Assembly: GCA_965206015.1 (NCBI GenBank) | Contig: CBDBIW010000004.1 | Coordinates: 124,001-188,000 of the forward strand | DNA length: 64,000 nucleotides | Direction: 5' to 3' | Origin: JAJCYL01 sp965206015 | GTDB taxonomy: Bacteria; Bacteroidota; Bacteroidia; Cytophagales; Cyclobacteriaceae | In this document: positions 27,562 to 36,159 of the stretch, piece by piece | Position numbering within the stretch: the stretch's first letter is position 1 | Layout of the letters: the number at the start of each line of letters is the position of its first letter | Notes under the pieces: generated by a model | Databases searched by the model: none | What the model saw: the letters and a program-made list of their open reading frames with translations, nothing else | Told to the model about the DNA's origin: nothing | Made by a program: the position numbers and the translations under genes

Positions 27562-28876
27562 CAATGTCGTTTAGTTAAGCTATAAGGGCTTGTAATTCAT
27601 GTGCAATTGCCTTTTAGGTTTCTTTTTACGTTCAAATTTTCTTCCTGGCCTTACTATTTCGATGGTTTTACCAGCAATTCTATCAAATGCTTCAATGGCT
27701 TTTTGTGTGGTCTGTCTGAGTAGCAACCCACAAGTTATTTCCCTTGTCATCGCTAAAGCACTGGTTCGGTTGATCTTATAGGAATTCCTGGTTTTGCCCT
27801 GCTGATCCTCTTTTCTTACCCTTTCTTCAATTGGAAAAGCCAATACTGCACATAAACTCATCATAAATACTTTGGCAAAAAAGTCTTGTTTTACCGCCCT
27901 GGCAGTTTTTCCTGAAAAGTTCTCTACTTCAATGCGGGCTTTGAAAAGTTTGTATCCCTTCTTCAACGTTCCCACGCAAATGGTACAGTTCACTCAGATC
28001 CTCATAGCTATATTTTTCTGCATCCATTAGAGAAGTGCACAACACTTGCTTTTCTCCATTTTCCAATTCAATACACACCAGACGGCATTTAATTTCTGTA
28101 TTGATAATATCGGGATATTCCTTTAACAACTCTCGATCTTTGGCAGGGAGTTGGCAACCAACAATACGTTCTTTTTCTCCACTCTCTGTGAATTCTTTCA
28201 GCTCTAACCACCAGTCCTGCTTCATACGCATACAGTAGTCAATGCCCCTGGCTTGCAGAAAAAACAAAAGGAATATGCCTGGGCAGCCCCTGTCCGGAAG
28301 TAACAAGTCCCCTTTTTTAACTTTTGATAAGTGTTGGTAAAGTAATTCTCTTTCGCTGGAAGCGTAAGGAGCGATCTGTGCATTCAAGGTGATTAAATTG
28401 AGGGGATCGTATAAAAAGGAACCCATCGCTAAAGACCGTTTGCTATCGGCATCAGGACCAAATCCATGCTCCCCAAATTCCTCTACTACGCTTTGGTGGT
28501 GGGGCAATTGCAACCGGGTACCATCTGCCGATAATAAACGTATTCCTTTCCATACTCAATAGGTGCTTCATCATAGAATGTCTTATTTACATTTTCCTGT
28601 TACTTCCTTGTAAAACACATCAATTTCACGTTGTAATGAACTTCTAACCCCTTTGGTCAATAGCGTAATCAAATGCCTGAACGATAGATAGTTTGCGCTT
28701 ACGGGTAAATACCCCTTCCCGGCCGTCCTTTGAACGGCTGCAATATTGTTGATCATCTATTAAATCGTTTATGTTTTCAATGGTATTTCCTCTAAAATCA
28801 GGAAGTGTAATACCCCCCCTTTATACCCTTAAATATAACATATAACCGATAAATAATCCTTAACTAAACGGCATTG
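27562..28876. mobile_element. IS4-type insertion sequence with terminal inverted repeats, transposase broken
   Basis: The ends are inverted repeats: CAATGTCGTTTAGTTAAG at 27562-27579 and, on the other strand, CAATGCCGTTTAGTTAAG ending at 28876 (one mismatch in 18). Between them the minus strand encodes a DDE transposase in pieces: GIRLLSADGTRLQLPHH and the following DADSKRSLAMGS (28.5 kb), QARGIDYCMRMKQDWWLEL, LYHLRGNVEEG, then after a frame change GYKLFKARIEVENFSGKT with the C-terminal FFAKVFMMSLCAVLAF. The Y-x-x-R-x-x-x-E-E-x-(6)-K pattern fits the IS4 family, with frameshifts near 27970 and 28540. No clear target-site duplication is seen. The element is not autonomous. Confidence 0.8.
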
Positions 28877-28902
28877 AATTAATTATTCTCATTTTTTCTC
28901 CT

Positions 28903-29411
28903 TTGTATGAGAATCATTTTCAAAAATCGTCCTTTGCAGGGTATCAGACGGCATTTCATACGACAAGCATATTTGCATCTCGTGTGACACCTCCCAGGAC
29001 AGGCCTGTCAAAGTATTGCTCAAAGATTATTCAAAACCTTTATTGCGATGCAAACGAGTCTTCAAAAACAAAGGCAACAGTACAGGGACTCTTTATTTAA
29101 TTACTTCTGATTTGACGGCAGCCTACTCGGGCATTACTACAACCTGTCAAAGGAGGTGGGCTGTGGAGACCTGTCGCAGTTCATTGAAAAACAATGTTCC
29201 GGTGTGTGCTTTCCCTGCAAAAACCATCAAGACCCGGTGCAACCATATTTACGCATCGGTGATGGTTTTTGTAAAGCTGGAAGTAATCAAGGTCAAAAAA
29301 GCGGTCAGCCAATATGGCTTAAAATCAACATTGTACTTGAAAGGGATCAAGGCTGCCTTTGATGAACCCAACAATATTAAATATGGTGTCCGATTCAACT
29401 TAGATTGCTAA
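28903..29411 (+). pseudogene. C-terminal remnant of another IS4-like transposase
   Basis: From about 29058 the + strand encodes RVFKNKGNSTGTLYLITSD, TTTCQRRWAVETCRSSLKN and ending KYGVRFNLDC, which is the C-terminal catalytic part of an IS4/IS701-like DDE transposase (with Y/Q-R-R-W-x-V-E as the glutamate motif). The upstream part (28903-29058) is frame-disrupted and only vaguely similar. No second end is seen. It lies directly beside the IS4-type element on the opposite strand, so the 27.3-29.4 kb stretch is a patch of dead mobile DNA. Confidence 0.7.
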
Positions 29412-29477
29412 CTTTTGCGTAACATCAGTTAATAAAAAACGTACGGGAATCTGTAATGCCAACGGGAATGATAAGAG

Positions 29478-30215
29478 TCAGGCCGGAAGTTCATAACCAA
29501 ATTTGTCAGCTGTTTCTCGAATGATTGGCAGCACAAGATGGAATTCTTTTTGAGTCATGTTTTCCTTCCATCTTTCGATTCGAACTGAGTGATCTTTGGT
29601 GGAATACGGTCGTGAAGTTTTGGCCTCCTTAAAATCACGGTTGTTACTGTTTTGAACTCGATTCACCCATTGTTGAATCCCGGTCTTATTAATTTCAGGG
29701 TTGATATTTAAAATGTCATTGACCTCTGATACAAATTCCAATGGATCATTTAACATGTCCTCAAAACGTGAAATTTTAACAAGATCTTCAACCTTTTCAA
29801 ATCCTATGGAATTAATGTAATTCCAATGATGTGCACATTGTTCTACCAGCGTCCTATCTAACCACTCTTGCCAGTCAGTTGGTTTTGGGTGATGACCCCA
29901 GTTTTTTGAAATCCCGACTTTCAAGGAGCAAATGGTGTCTAAAGGGTGCCTTAGTTGCCAGAATATAGTTCTTGGTACAGGGACTGACTCCAACATTTTT
30001 TCTAAGGGAAAAGATAAACCAGGAGTAGGGAGGAAGTCAGGACTTTCGGTTGGAACTTTAATGGCTACTGGCGCAGAATAGTCTATCCCTTGCAATTGGG
30101 CAAACGGAGGTTCACTAAAATGGGTATATGATTTTAAATATTCAAAATACTCCCCAAAGATGGAGGTACCACTTCGACCACAGCCCAGGATGATAACGTG
30201 ATGTTCTTTCTGCAT
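29478..30215 (-). CDS. Sulfotransferase family protein
   Basis: The 245-residue protein has the PAPS-binding elements of sulfotransferases: the 5'-phosphosulfate loop GCGRSGTS near residue 11-18 and the 3'-phosphate segment LRHPLDTICSLKVGISKNW near residue 88. The C-terminal region ends with RIERWKENMTQKEF, similar to the usual RxGxxGxW-type end. It would transfer sulfate from PAPS to a carbohydrate, lipid or protein hydroxyl. It begins nine bases after sdhB on the same strand, which may be chance placement at the end of that operon. Sulfated sphingolipids or glycans are known in Bacteroidota, but the acceptor is unknown. Confidence 0.85.
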   Translation of the reverse strand: MQKEHHVIILGCGRSGTSIFGEYFEYLKSYTHFSEPPFAQLQGIDYSAPVAIKVPTESPDFLPTPGLSFPLEKMLESVPVPRTIFWQLRHPLDTICSLKVGISKNWGHHPKPTDWQEWLDRTLVEQCAHHWNYINSIGFEKVEDLVKISRFEDMLNDPLEFVSEVNDILNINPEINKTGIQQWVNRVQNSNNRDFKEAKTSRPYSTKDHSVRIERWKENMTQKEFHLVLPIIRETADKFGYELPA

Positions 30216-30223
30216 CCAGCTTA

Positions 30224-30964
30224 TTACTTATTTCCTGTGAGCTTTCTCCACAACCACAACACCGGATCATAGTACCTATCAACAACCCTTTCTTTAAGGG
30301 GAATTATCCCATTATCGGTAATCTGAATGTGTTCTGGACAGACCACCGTACAGCATTTGGTAATGTTGCACATTCCGGATCCGTACTCATCCCTGATCGC
30401 GGGTATTCTGTCCTCTGTATCCAATGGATGCATCTCCAGGCTGGTCAATCTGATCATAAACCGGGGACCAACAAATTTGTCCTTTTGCTTATGATCACGA
30501 AGAACATGACATGTATCCTGACACAAGTAGCATTCAATGCACTTACGAAACTCTTGTACACGATCCACATCTTCCTGCATCATTCGATACTCACCGTCAG
30601 AATCTCTCGGCTTTGGGTTCAGAGGCTTGATCTTTTTGTTTTGCTCATAATTCCAGGAAACGTCAGTAACGAGGTCTCGAATTACTGGAAATGTCTTCAT
30701 TGGACTGATAGTAATCGTTTGGCTCTCTTCAAACTCATTCATTCTGGTCATACATGCTAGTTTGGGTACACCATTGATCTCCATACTGCATGAGCCACAT
30801 TTACCCGCTTTACAGTTCCATCTAACTGCTAAGTCATTGGCTTCCTCTGCCTGGATTTTATGAATAGCGTCCAGCACTACCATCCCTTCACTGACTTCTG
30901 TCTCATAATTTTTAAAATCCCCTCCGGTGCTATCCCCACGCCATAATTTGAATAATCTCTGCAT
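30224..30964 (-). CDS. sdhB: Succinate dehydrogenase/fumarate reductase iron-sulfur subunit
   Basis: The 246-residue protein binds three iron-sulfur clusters. The [2Fe-2S] ligands are C51, C56 and C59 (WNCKAGKCGSCS) with C71 (LACMTR). The second domain has CIECYLCQDTC and CNITKCCTVVCPEHI for the [4Fe-4S] and [3Fe-4S] clusters. It passes electrons from the flavoprotein to the membrane anchor. Its size and the CIECYLCQ motif resemble the Sdh1 type of actinobacteria. It follows a small four-helix-bundle gene that separates it from sdhA. Confidence 0.92.
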   Translation of the reverse strand: MQRLFKLWRGDSTGGDFKNYETEVSEGMVVLDAIHKIQAEEANDLAVRWNCKAGKCGSCSMEINGVPKLACMTRMNEFEESQTITISPMKTFPVIRDLVTDVSWNYEQNKKIKPLNPKPRDSDGEYRMMQEDVDRVQEFRKCIECYLCQDTCHVLRDHKQKDKFVGPRFMIRLTSLEMHPLDTEDRIPAIRDEYGSGMCNITKCCTVVCPEHIQITDNGIIPLKERVVDRYYDPVLWLWRKLTGNK

Positions 30965-30972
30965 AAATTAAA

Positions 30973-31411
30973 AAGTTTTGAAGGTTGAAAGGTTCACGAT
31001 CCATATTAACTCTTTAAGTATTTCACGAATGACATTATTTTTTTGGAGAGGCTGGTCAGCTTCTCACTTAAATCATTAAAATCACTCTGATTGATTGAAT
31101 TTACTTCCCTGAGAAGGTATAATTGACTCCTTAATTCACCGGCTGAACCTTTAGCATATTTGAGAAATTTCACGAATTCTTTATTGTTATTGTATTCAAA
31201 TCCCTCAGTGATATTGCTACTAATTGAGATAGCTGACCTTCGAATTTGGTCCTTCATCGACCAATCATTTTTTATTGAATCGGTATTTGTTAATTTATAT
31301 ATCATGGATGCTACATCAATGGCTTTTTTCCATATTTCTAAGTCTTCAAATCGTTTTACCGTAGCCGACTTTTAGCCTTTCGGCTTTCCAACCTTTTCAG
31401 CCTTCCAACTG
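30973..31411. repeat. Inverted repeats bracketing the four-helix-bundle gene (IVS-like element)
   Basis: Arm 30973-30995 (gttttgaaggttgaaaggtt core) and arm 31384-31411 (aaccttttcagccttccaac core) are imperfect reverse complements, pairing about 13-15 of 17 bases with one bulge. They enclose the small gene between sdhA and sdhB. The right arm includes the last codons and stop of sdhA. This is the layout of the intervening sequences in some bacterial 23S rRNA genes, which also carry a four-helix-bundle gene inside a stem, but here it sits in an mRNA. Confidence 0.6.
31006..31362 (-). CDS. Four-helix-bundle protein (23S rRNA intervening-sequence family)
   Basis: The predicted product has the family sequence: DLEIWKKAIDVAS, then MKDQIRRSAISISSNITEGFEYN and FLKYAKGSAGELRSQLYLLRE. 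Family members, about 118 residues long, are encoded within 23S rRNA intervening sequences in Leptospira and others, and as free genes in Bacteroidota; their role is unknown. The first ATG at 31305 would drop the first helix and give only 99 residues. In frame 19 codons upstream there is ACG at 31360-31362, exactly where the usual start ATG should be (then VKRFEDLEIW), preceded by a TAA. The start codon may have been lost, or ACG may be used. It lies between sdhA and sdhB and is flanked by inverted repeats. Confidence 0.75.
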   Translation of the reverse strand, partial: TVKRFEDLEIWKKAIDVASMIYKLTNTDSIKNDWSMKDQIRRSAISISSNITEGFEYNNNKEFVKFLKYAKGSAGELRSQLYLLREVNSINQSDFNDLSEKLTSLSKKIMSFVKYLKS

Positions 31412-33235
31412 AATCTCCGATTCAAGGTCTTCAATTTTCGATTGCGCAATCCTCTTCAACTCCGGGTCAGGATCATTGCGTTTTACTTTCTCAACTTTCA
31501 TCTCACCATCACTAGCTTTTGATATGACCACGTTTACATCTAACCATTCATCTCTCTCTCCTTCATAGTCTAATCTTGTGTGACCACCTCGACTCTCTTT
31601 TCTCAAATTTGCTGCTTTGGCTACGGCTTCAGAGGTAATTAATAAATTACGCATAGATAGTGCCTGATGCCAACCAGGATTATATTGACTTGCTCCTTCT
31701 GCCTTGACATTTGCGAATTTCTTTTTGATTTCTTCAATTTTGTCAATGCCGACTAACAATTCTTCTTCAGTTCTTACAATTCCTACTTGCATTTGCATGT
31801 TGTCCTTTAGCTCATCATGCATTGAGTAAGGATTCTCACCTCTTTCTCTATTCAGAATATCAGTAGCATCCCTTATTATTTTTTCGACCTCACCGTGGTC
31901 AATGGTGGGGGCATTGGAAAGACTTTTAGAATACTCGCTAGCCCCAATGCCGGCTAAGCGGCCAAAAACTATCAAGTCTGATAGTGAATTGCCACCTAAA
32001 CGATTGGCTCCATGCATTCCGGCAGAACATTCACCACAAGCAAACAATCCGGAAACTTTGGACATTTGGCTGTCAGGATCTACTCTAATTCCTCCCATAA
32101 AATAGTGGAGGGTAGGTCCCACTTCCATCGGATCTGTGGTAATATCCAATTCTGCAAGCACCTTAAACTGGTGATGCATTGAAGGTAGTTTGCGCTTTAT
32201 ATAATCTGTGTCTTGTCTTGAGGCAATATCCAGAAAGGCTCCTCCATGCGGAGTCCCTCTACCTTCTTTTACTTCCTTCATAATAGCTCTGGCGACTACA
32301 TCTCTGGTCAATAATTCTGGTGGTCTTCTTGCACCGTCAACTCCTTTCAACCAACTGTTTCCCTCTTCTTCTGTATCAGCTGTCTCTGGAGCAAATCGAT
32401 CAGGAATATTATCGAACATAAAGCGTTTTCCATCGCTATTCTTTAAAATGCCTCCTTCTCCTCTCACGCCTTCAGTTACTAAAATACCAGCAACTGAGGG
32501 TGGCCAAACCATCCCTGTTGGATGAAATTGGGTGAATTCAATATCCATTAATTCTGCACCTGCTTCATAGGCCATGGCATAGCCATCTCCAGTGTACTCC
32601 CATGAATTGGAAGTGACTTTCCAAGCTTTTCCGGCACCACCTGTTGCAAATATTACTGCCTTTGTCTTGAAGATTACGAATTGACCTGTGTCTCTAACCA
32701 TAGCCACGCAACCAGCAATTTTATCTCCATCCTTTAGAAGATCAAGCACAGAATATTCCATGTAGGTTTTAAAACCTTGGTGAATACCATGATCCTGTAA
32801 GGTTCTGATAAGCTCTAACCCGGTCCGGTCGCCAACATGAGCTAATCTAGGGTATCGATGGCCTCCAAAATTTCTTTGATTAATCAATCCGTCTTTAGTC
32901 CTGTCGAATACCGCACCCCACTCCTCCAATTCACGCACTCGGTCGGAAGCCTGCTTGGCATGTAGCTCAGCCATTCGCCAGGCATTCATAAACTTTCCAC
33001 CCCTCATAGTATCTCTAAAATGGATTTTCCAATGATCTCTTTTATCCACATTACGTAGAGCTGCAGCCATTCCTCCCTCTGCCATAACAGTATGAGCTTT
33101 CCCTAAGAGTGATTTGCAAATAAGCACCGTATCCATTCCCTGGGCGGAGCATTCAATAGCTGCCCGCAATCCAGCACCCCCCGCACCTATTACCAGGACA
33201 TCATGTTCGAATGACTTGATTTCGTTTATATCCAT
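31397..33235 (-). CDS. sdhA: Succinate dehydrogenase/fumarate reductase flavoprotein subunit
   Basis: This 612-residue FAD protein has the dinucleotide motif VIGAGGAGLRAAIE near the N-terminus, the FAD-linking region MAEGGMAAAL, EFTQFHPTG in the middle, MGGIRVDPDSQ and the C-terminal FGRLAGIGASE with PGWHQALSMRNLL. It oxidises succinate to fumarate (or the reverse) at the inner membrane. It sits 18 bases after the anchor gene. Its last four codons and stop fall inside the repeat arm of the four-helix element. Confidence 0.94.
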   Translation of the reverse strand: MDINEIKSFEHDVLVIGAGGAGLRAAIECSAQGMDTVLICKSLLGKAHTVMAEGGMAAALRNVDKRDHWKIHFRDTMRGGKFMNAWRMAELHAKQASDRVRELEEWGAVFDRTKDGLINQRNFGGHRYPRLAHVGDRTGLELIRTLQDHGIHQGFKTYMEYSVLDLLKDGDKIAGCVAMVRDTGQFVIFKTKAVIFATGGAGKAWKVTSNSWEYTGDGYAMAYEAGAELMDIEFTQFHPTGMVWPPSVAGILVTEGVRGEGGILKNSDGKRFMFDNIPDRFAPETADTEEEGNSWLKGVDGARRPPELLTRDVVARAIMKEVKEGRGTPHGGAFLDIASRQDTDYIKRKLPSMHHQFKVLAELDITTDPMEVGPTLHYFMGGIRVDPDSQMSKVSGLFACGECSAGMHGANRLGGNSLSDLIVFGRLAGIGASEYSKSLSNAPTIDHGEVEKIIRDATDILNRERGENPYSMHDELKDNMQMQVGIVRTEEELLVGIDKIEEIKKKFANVKAEGASQYNPGWHQALSMRNLLITSEAVAKAANLRKESRGGHTRLDYEGERDEWLDVNVVISKASDGEMKVEKVKRNDPDPELKRIAQSKIEDLESEIQLEG

Positions 33236-33253
33236 TTTAAAATTCAGATTAAT

Positions 33254-34075
33254 TTAAATCCCCCAAGTGTTGAGGTCAGTGATTATTCCCATTGAAACTA
33301 GTCTGACGTAGATGTCACTAAAGCCAACCCAGAATAGACTCATCCAGGCAAATAACTTGTGATTGGCATTTAACCAGGAAACTTTGTGATAGACACCCTT
33401 TTTTAAAGGGTCGGCACCTGCGCATGAAAAGCAATCTTTTCGTCCCCCTATCAAATGTCGAAATGAATGACAGCCCAATGTATAGGCACCAAGTAAAACC
33501 GGATTCATACTTAGGACTATGCTACCAACGCCAACCCCAAGTTGACCCTGGTGAAAATAGGCCGCAATGGAATCCGCAGCAAGAATCAACAAGTAAATGA
33601 TAGCGGCATACAATGCGTATCTATGTAGGTTTTGAAAGATCAGGAGAAATGTTTCTCCCATGTATTTCTTTTGCTGAATACCACCAACTGCGCATGCGGG
33701 TGGCGATGCTGCAAAGGCTTTGTAGTATGCACCTCTATAATAGTAACATGTAAACCTGAACAGTCCTGGAAATACAAGAATAAGGAATGCTGGTGAGGCA
33801 GGCAGAAATGAGGGCCACCACTCAGGCCATGAACCCAAGAGTGCATGCCAAACAGGTGCACTTCCAACCACACTGGTATCTGTATAAATTACAGGGGAAT
33901 AAAATGGAGAGAGATAGGATATGGCATAATAATGATTGGCCTGAAAAGCTGCCCAGGTTGCGTAGATAATAAAGGCCAACAAGCCGGTCAAAACTAATAT
34001 GGGTTCAATCCACCATGTATCGCCTCTGAGAGTTTCCACAAAAGATGGTTTTCTTAATACCGCAGTTTGCTCCAT
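33254..34075 (-). CDS. sdhC: Succinate dehydrogenase membrane anchor, Sdh1-like
   Basis: The 273-residue protein has about five or six membrane helices and precedes sdhA and sdhB on the same strand. Length and sequence (FQNLHRYALYAA; then LGCHSFRHLIGGRKDCFSCAG) resemble the single anchor of the actinobacterial Sdh1 complex, for which a membrane-embedded Rieske-type [2Fe-2S] cluster with His and Cys ligands has been described. The C-H-x(3)-H and D-C-F-S-C residues seen here are candidates for such ligands. It differs from the usual cytochrome-b-type anchor of Bacteroidota SDH. No separate sdhD gene is seen. Confidence 0.75.
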   Translation of the reverse strand: MEQTAVLRKPSFVETLRGDTWWIEPILVLTGLLAFIIYATWAAFQANHYYAISYLSPFYSPVIYTDTSVVGSAPVWHALLGSWPEWWPSFLPASPAFLILVFPGLFRFTCYYYRGAYYKAFAASPPACAVGGIQQKKYMGETFLLIFQNLHRYALYAAIIYLLILAADSIAAYFHQGQLGVGVGSIVLSMNPVLLGAYTLGCHSFRHLIGGRKDCFSCAGADPLKKGVYHKVSWLNANHKLFAWMSLFWVGFSDIYVRLVSMGIITDLNTWGI

Positions 34076-34170
34076 ATTATTCTGATAATTTTAAGATTGC
34101 CTAAAATACGCAACAAAGCCATCTGAACAAATGGAAGGTTTATAGAGGGACTGACTTATCTGTTAGTTCA

Positions 34171-34464
34171 CTATTCCTGATCAAGAAAATGCTTAACCAG
34201 AGATTCCCATTCTTCATCCAGATCGATGTTGGGTCTTTTCTTTCCTGCCTTTGAATACCAGTAATCCGCATTCCAGATATCCCCCTCTTTCCTATGTAGA
34301 TAGGCGTGGGCCCAGAAGCCATCCTTCGAAGGAATTTCTTGCGCTATATCATGAGATTTTCCCCACTCACCTTTTTTGTCCCACCATAACGATTGTAATG
34401 GGGCAGGTAGATCCTGCTTTGGGTTGTCGGAAGCGATTGATTTCAAAAAATCATTGTAGGTCAT
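34171..34464 (-). CDS. Conserved small hypothetical protein
   Basis: About 97 residues from MTYNDFLKSIASDNPKQDL to VKHFLDQE, rich in Trp and charged residues (ALQ-type region LQSLWWDKKGEWGKSHDIAQEI, then FWAHAYLHRKEGDIWNADYWYSKAGK). The pattern is of a compact cytoplasmic protein seen in many Bacteroidota and related bacteria, of unknown function. I chose the second ATG (34464); the first in-frame ATG (34491) would add nine residues with no recognised pattern. It lies between the MFS porter gene and sdhC on the same strand. Confidence 0.6.
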   Translation of the reverse strand: MTYNDFLKSIASDNPKQDLPAPLQSLWWDKKGEWGKSHDIAQEIPSKDGFWAHAYLHRKEGDIWNADYWYSKAGKKRPNIDLDEEWESLVKHFLDQE

Positions 34465-34491
34465 AGGAGGATGTGTATATAATGATATCAA

Positions 34492-35760
34492 TCAATTATT
34501 CTTGGTAATCCATCGAAATGCAATGGAGGTTATTAAACCCACTAACCCGAAACATGCGAGTACGGTGAACACATGCTGATGACCTATGGCCCCTGGTGAA
34601 TTGTCCAACAAATATCCAATTAATGGCCCCATAAAAACGTCCGGAGTAAAACCCACTACAGAAACAAGGCCAACCGCACTTCCGGTATAAACTAGCGATA
34701 ATTTGGCCTCTTGGAATATGGCAAAATACACTCCCCTCAATGCGTAAATGCCAGTACTGGTTCCAACTATGGTCATAATAAGCATGGTATCCAAGCCGGG
34801 CTGTAGATAACCACTGGCTATTACGGTGCTTCCAATTATAAGAACAATGAAGCTTATGGAAGTCATTCTTGACGCCCTGATATGATCGCCCAAAAAACCT
34901 GCTCCTATAGCTGCAATTGGTCTTATCCAAAATGTAACAGTGCCTATTTGAGCAGCCTCCACATCGTCATACCCATAAACATCACTTGCATAAAGAGAAA
35001 AGATGTCAGTGCATTTATAGCCAACATATGCACAAACGACAATTATCGCCTGTAACCAAATTGTTGGCATCCTTATAATTTTACCAACTCCCTCAAAAGA
35101 CAATTTTTCCATTCGAATGGTGCCCTCTTCTACAATTTTCTCAGGAATCCAAAACCAAACCAGGGCCGCTGCCACGAAAGTGAGTCCTGAAAAAATTAAA
35201 ATGATTTGACTAATCACGGCAAATAGCTGTTCAAAAGTGGCAGACTCGACATCAGTTGGTAGTAAGGCGGAGAATACCATAACCGAAATTGAGGCCAGTA
35301 CAGCTACAAATAATCCTCTACCACCGTCAAGGACTCCATAGGCTCGTCCTTGCACAGCACTACCACCCCATTCCCTGGTTGCACGAATTAATGCAGCCCA
35401 GAATAATAAAATGGTGGTTAATCCCCAAAAGCCATAGAGGCAGGTCATCACACTATTTGAGGGGATGGTTGCCATTAACAGGCCTCCCATTGAAGTAGAA
35501 ATCAAGGCAAGTGACATGAGCCTCCGTGCCGGAAAATGGTCTGCCAGTGGTCCACCGGTGAAGTAGGAAATCATTGCAATAATTCCATAAAACGAAAAGG
35601 CGGTGCCTAACTCAAGATTGGTGATCTGAAAAACCCGTAAAAATGTTGGTCTAAATATTCTTGCAAATACGAAGGGAAGCAGAAAAACGATCTCACCGGC
35701 GACGATGAGAGCGGTTATTATCTGGAACTGACGAAATCTTACGGAGCTTTTTTGGACCAT
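34492..35760 (-). CDS. MFS transporter
   Basis: The 422-residue protein has about twelve predicted membrane helices and the MFS loop motif GGPLADHFPARRLM between helices two and three. It belongs to a group close to sugar-phosphate or organic-acid transporters; the substrate is not recognised. It lies on the same strand as the isomerase and dehydrogenase genes upstream (36160-39554), and may import the sugar they process, but a 130-bp gap and the small membrane protein separate them. No defect is seen. Confidence 0.82.
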   Translation of the reverse strand: MVQKSSVRFRQFQIITALIVAGEIVFLLPFVFARIFRPTFLRVFQITNLELGTAFSFYGIIAMISYFTGGPLADHFPARRLMSLALISTSMGGLLMATIPSNSVMTCLYGFWGLTTILLFWAALIRATREWGGSAVQGRAYGVLDGGRGLFVAVLASISVMVFSALLPTDVESATFEQLFAVISQIILIFSGLTFVAAALVWFWIPEKIVEEGTIRMEKLSFEGVGKIIRMPTIWLQAIIVVCAYVGYKCTDIFSLYASDVYGYDDVEAAQIGTVTFWIRPIAAIGAGFLGDHIRASRMTSISFIVLIIGSTVIASGYLQPGLDTMLIMTIVGTSTGIYALRGVYFAIFQEAKLSLVYTGSAVGLVSVVGFTPDVFMGPLIGYLLDNSPGAIGHQHVFTVLACFGLVGLITSIAFRWITKNN

Positions 35761-35892
35761 GTTAACCTACTTGTAATAATTGCCTATCAGGCTACATTTC
35801 CAAATTAGAATTTTTACAGTTGGCTCTTGTTTTATTTACAGTTTTCGAGCTTTATGGATAGCTCCTGTGCTCTTTCAGCTTGTCGATTGGCC

Positions 35893-36135
35893 TCAAGCCT
35901 GTGCTTCTTGAGTGCCAATTAAATTTTCATTTGCAAACACGTTCTGCTTTTCAGTTTCGGCCGCTTGGATTTGTGCCAAAACAATAAAAAGCGGCCATGA
36001 AATACTCATTACCATAAGGGGCATCCACCCCAAACGCAGAAAATTTTGGGATTTGGATATTTTAACTATCCACAGCCTCATCAAAACTATGAGGCCAATG
36101 ATCACGGAAATCATTATTGATAAATCTACAAGCAT
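35893..36135 (-). CDS. Small membrane protein, function unknown
   Basis: The 80-residue product has two hydrophobic segments (residues 5-22 and about 36-56), a basic loop between them and a polar, glutamate-rich tail (AETEKQNVFANEN). It lies on the minus strand 24 bases downstream of the isomerase gene and upstream of the MFS gene, so it is probably part of that transcript. No family recognised. Confidence 0.5.
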   Translation of the reverse strand: MLVDLSIMISVIIGLIVLMRLWIVKISKSQNFLRLGWMPLMVMSISWPLFIVLAQIQAAETEKQNVFANENLIGTQEAQA

Positions 36136-36159
36136 AATATCAGCGTTTTGGTTCTAAGC

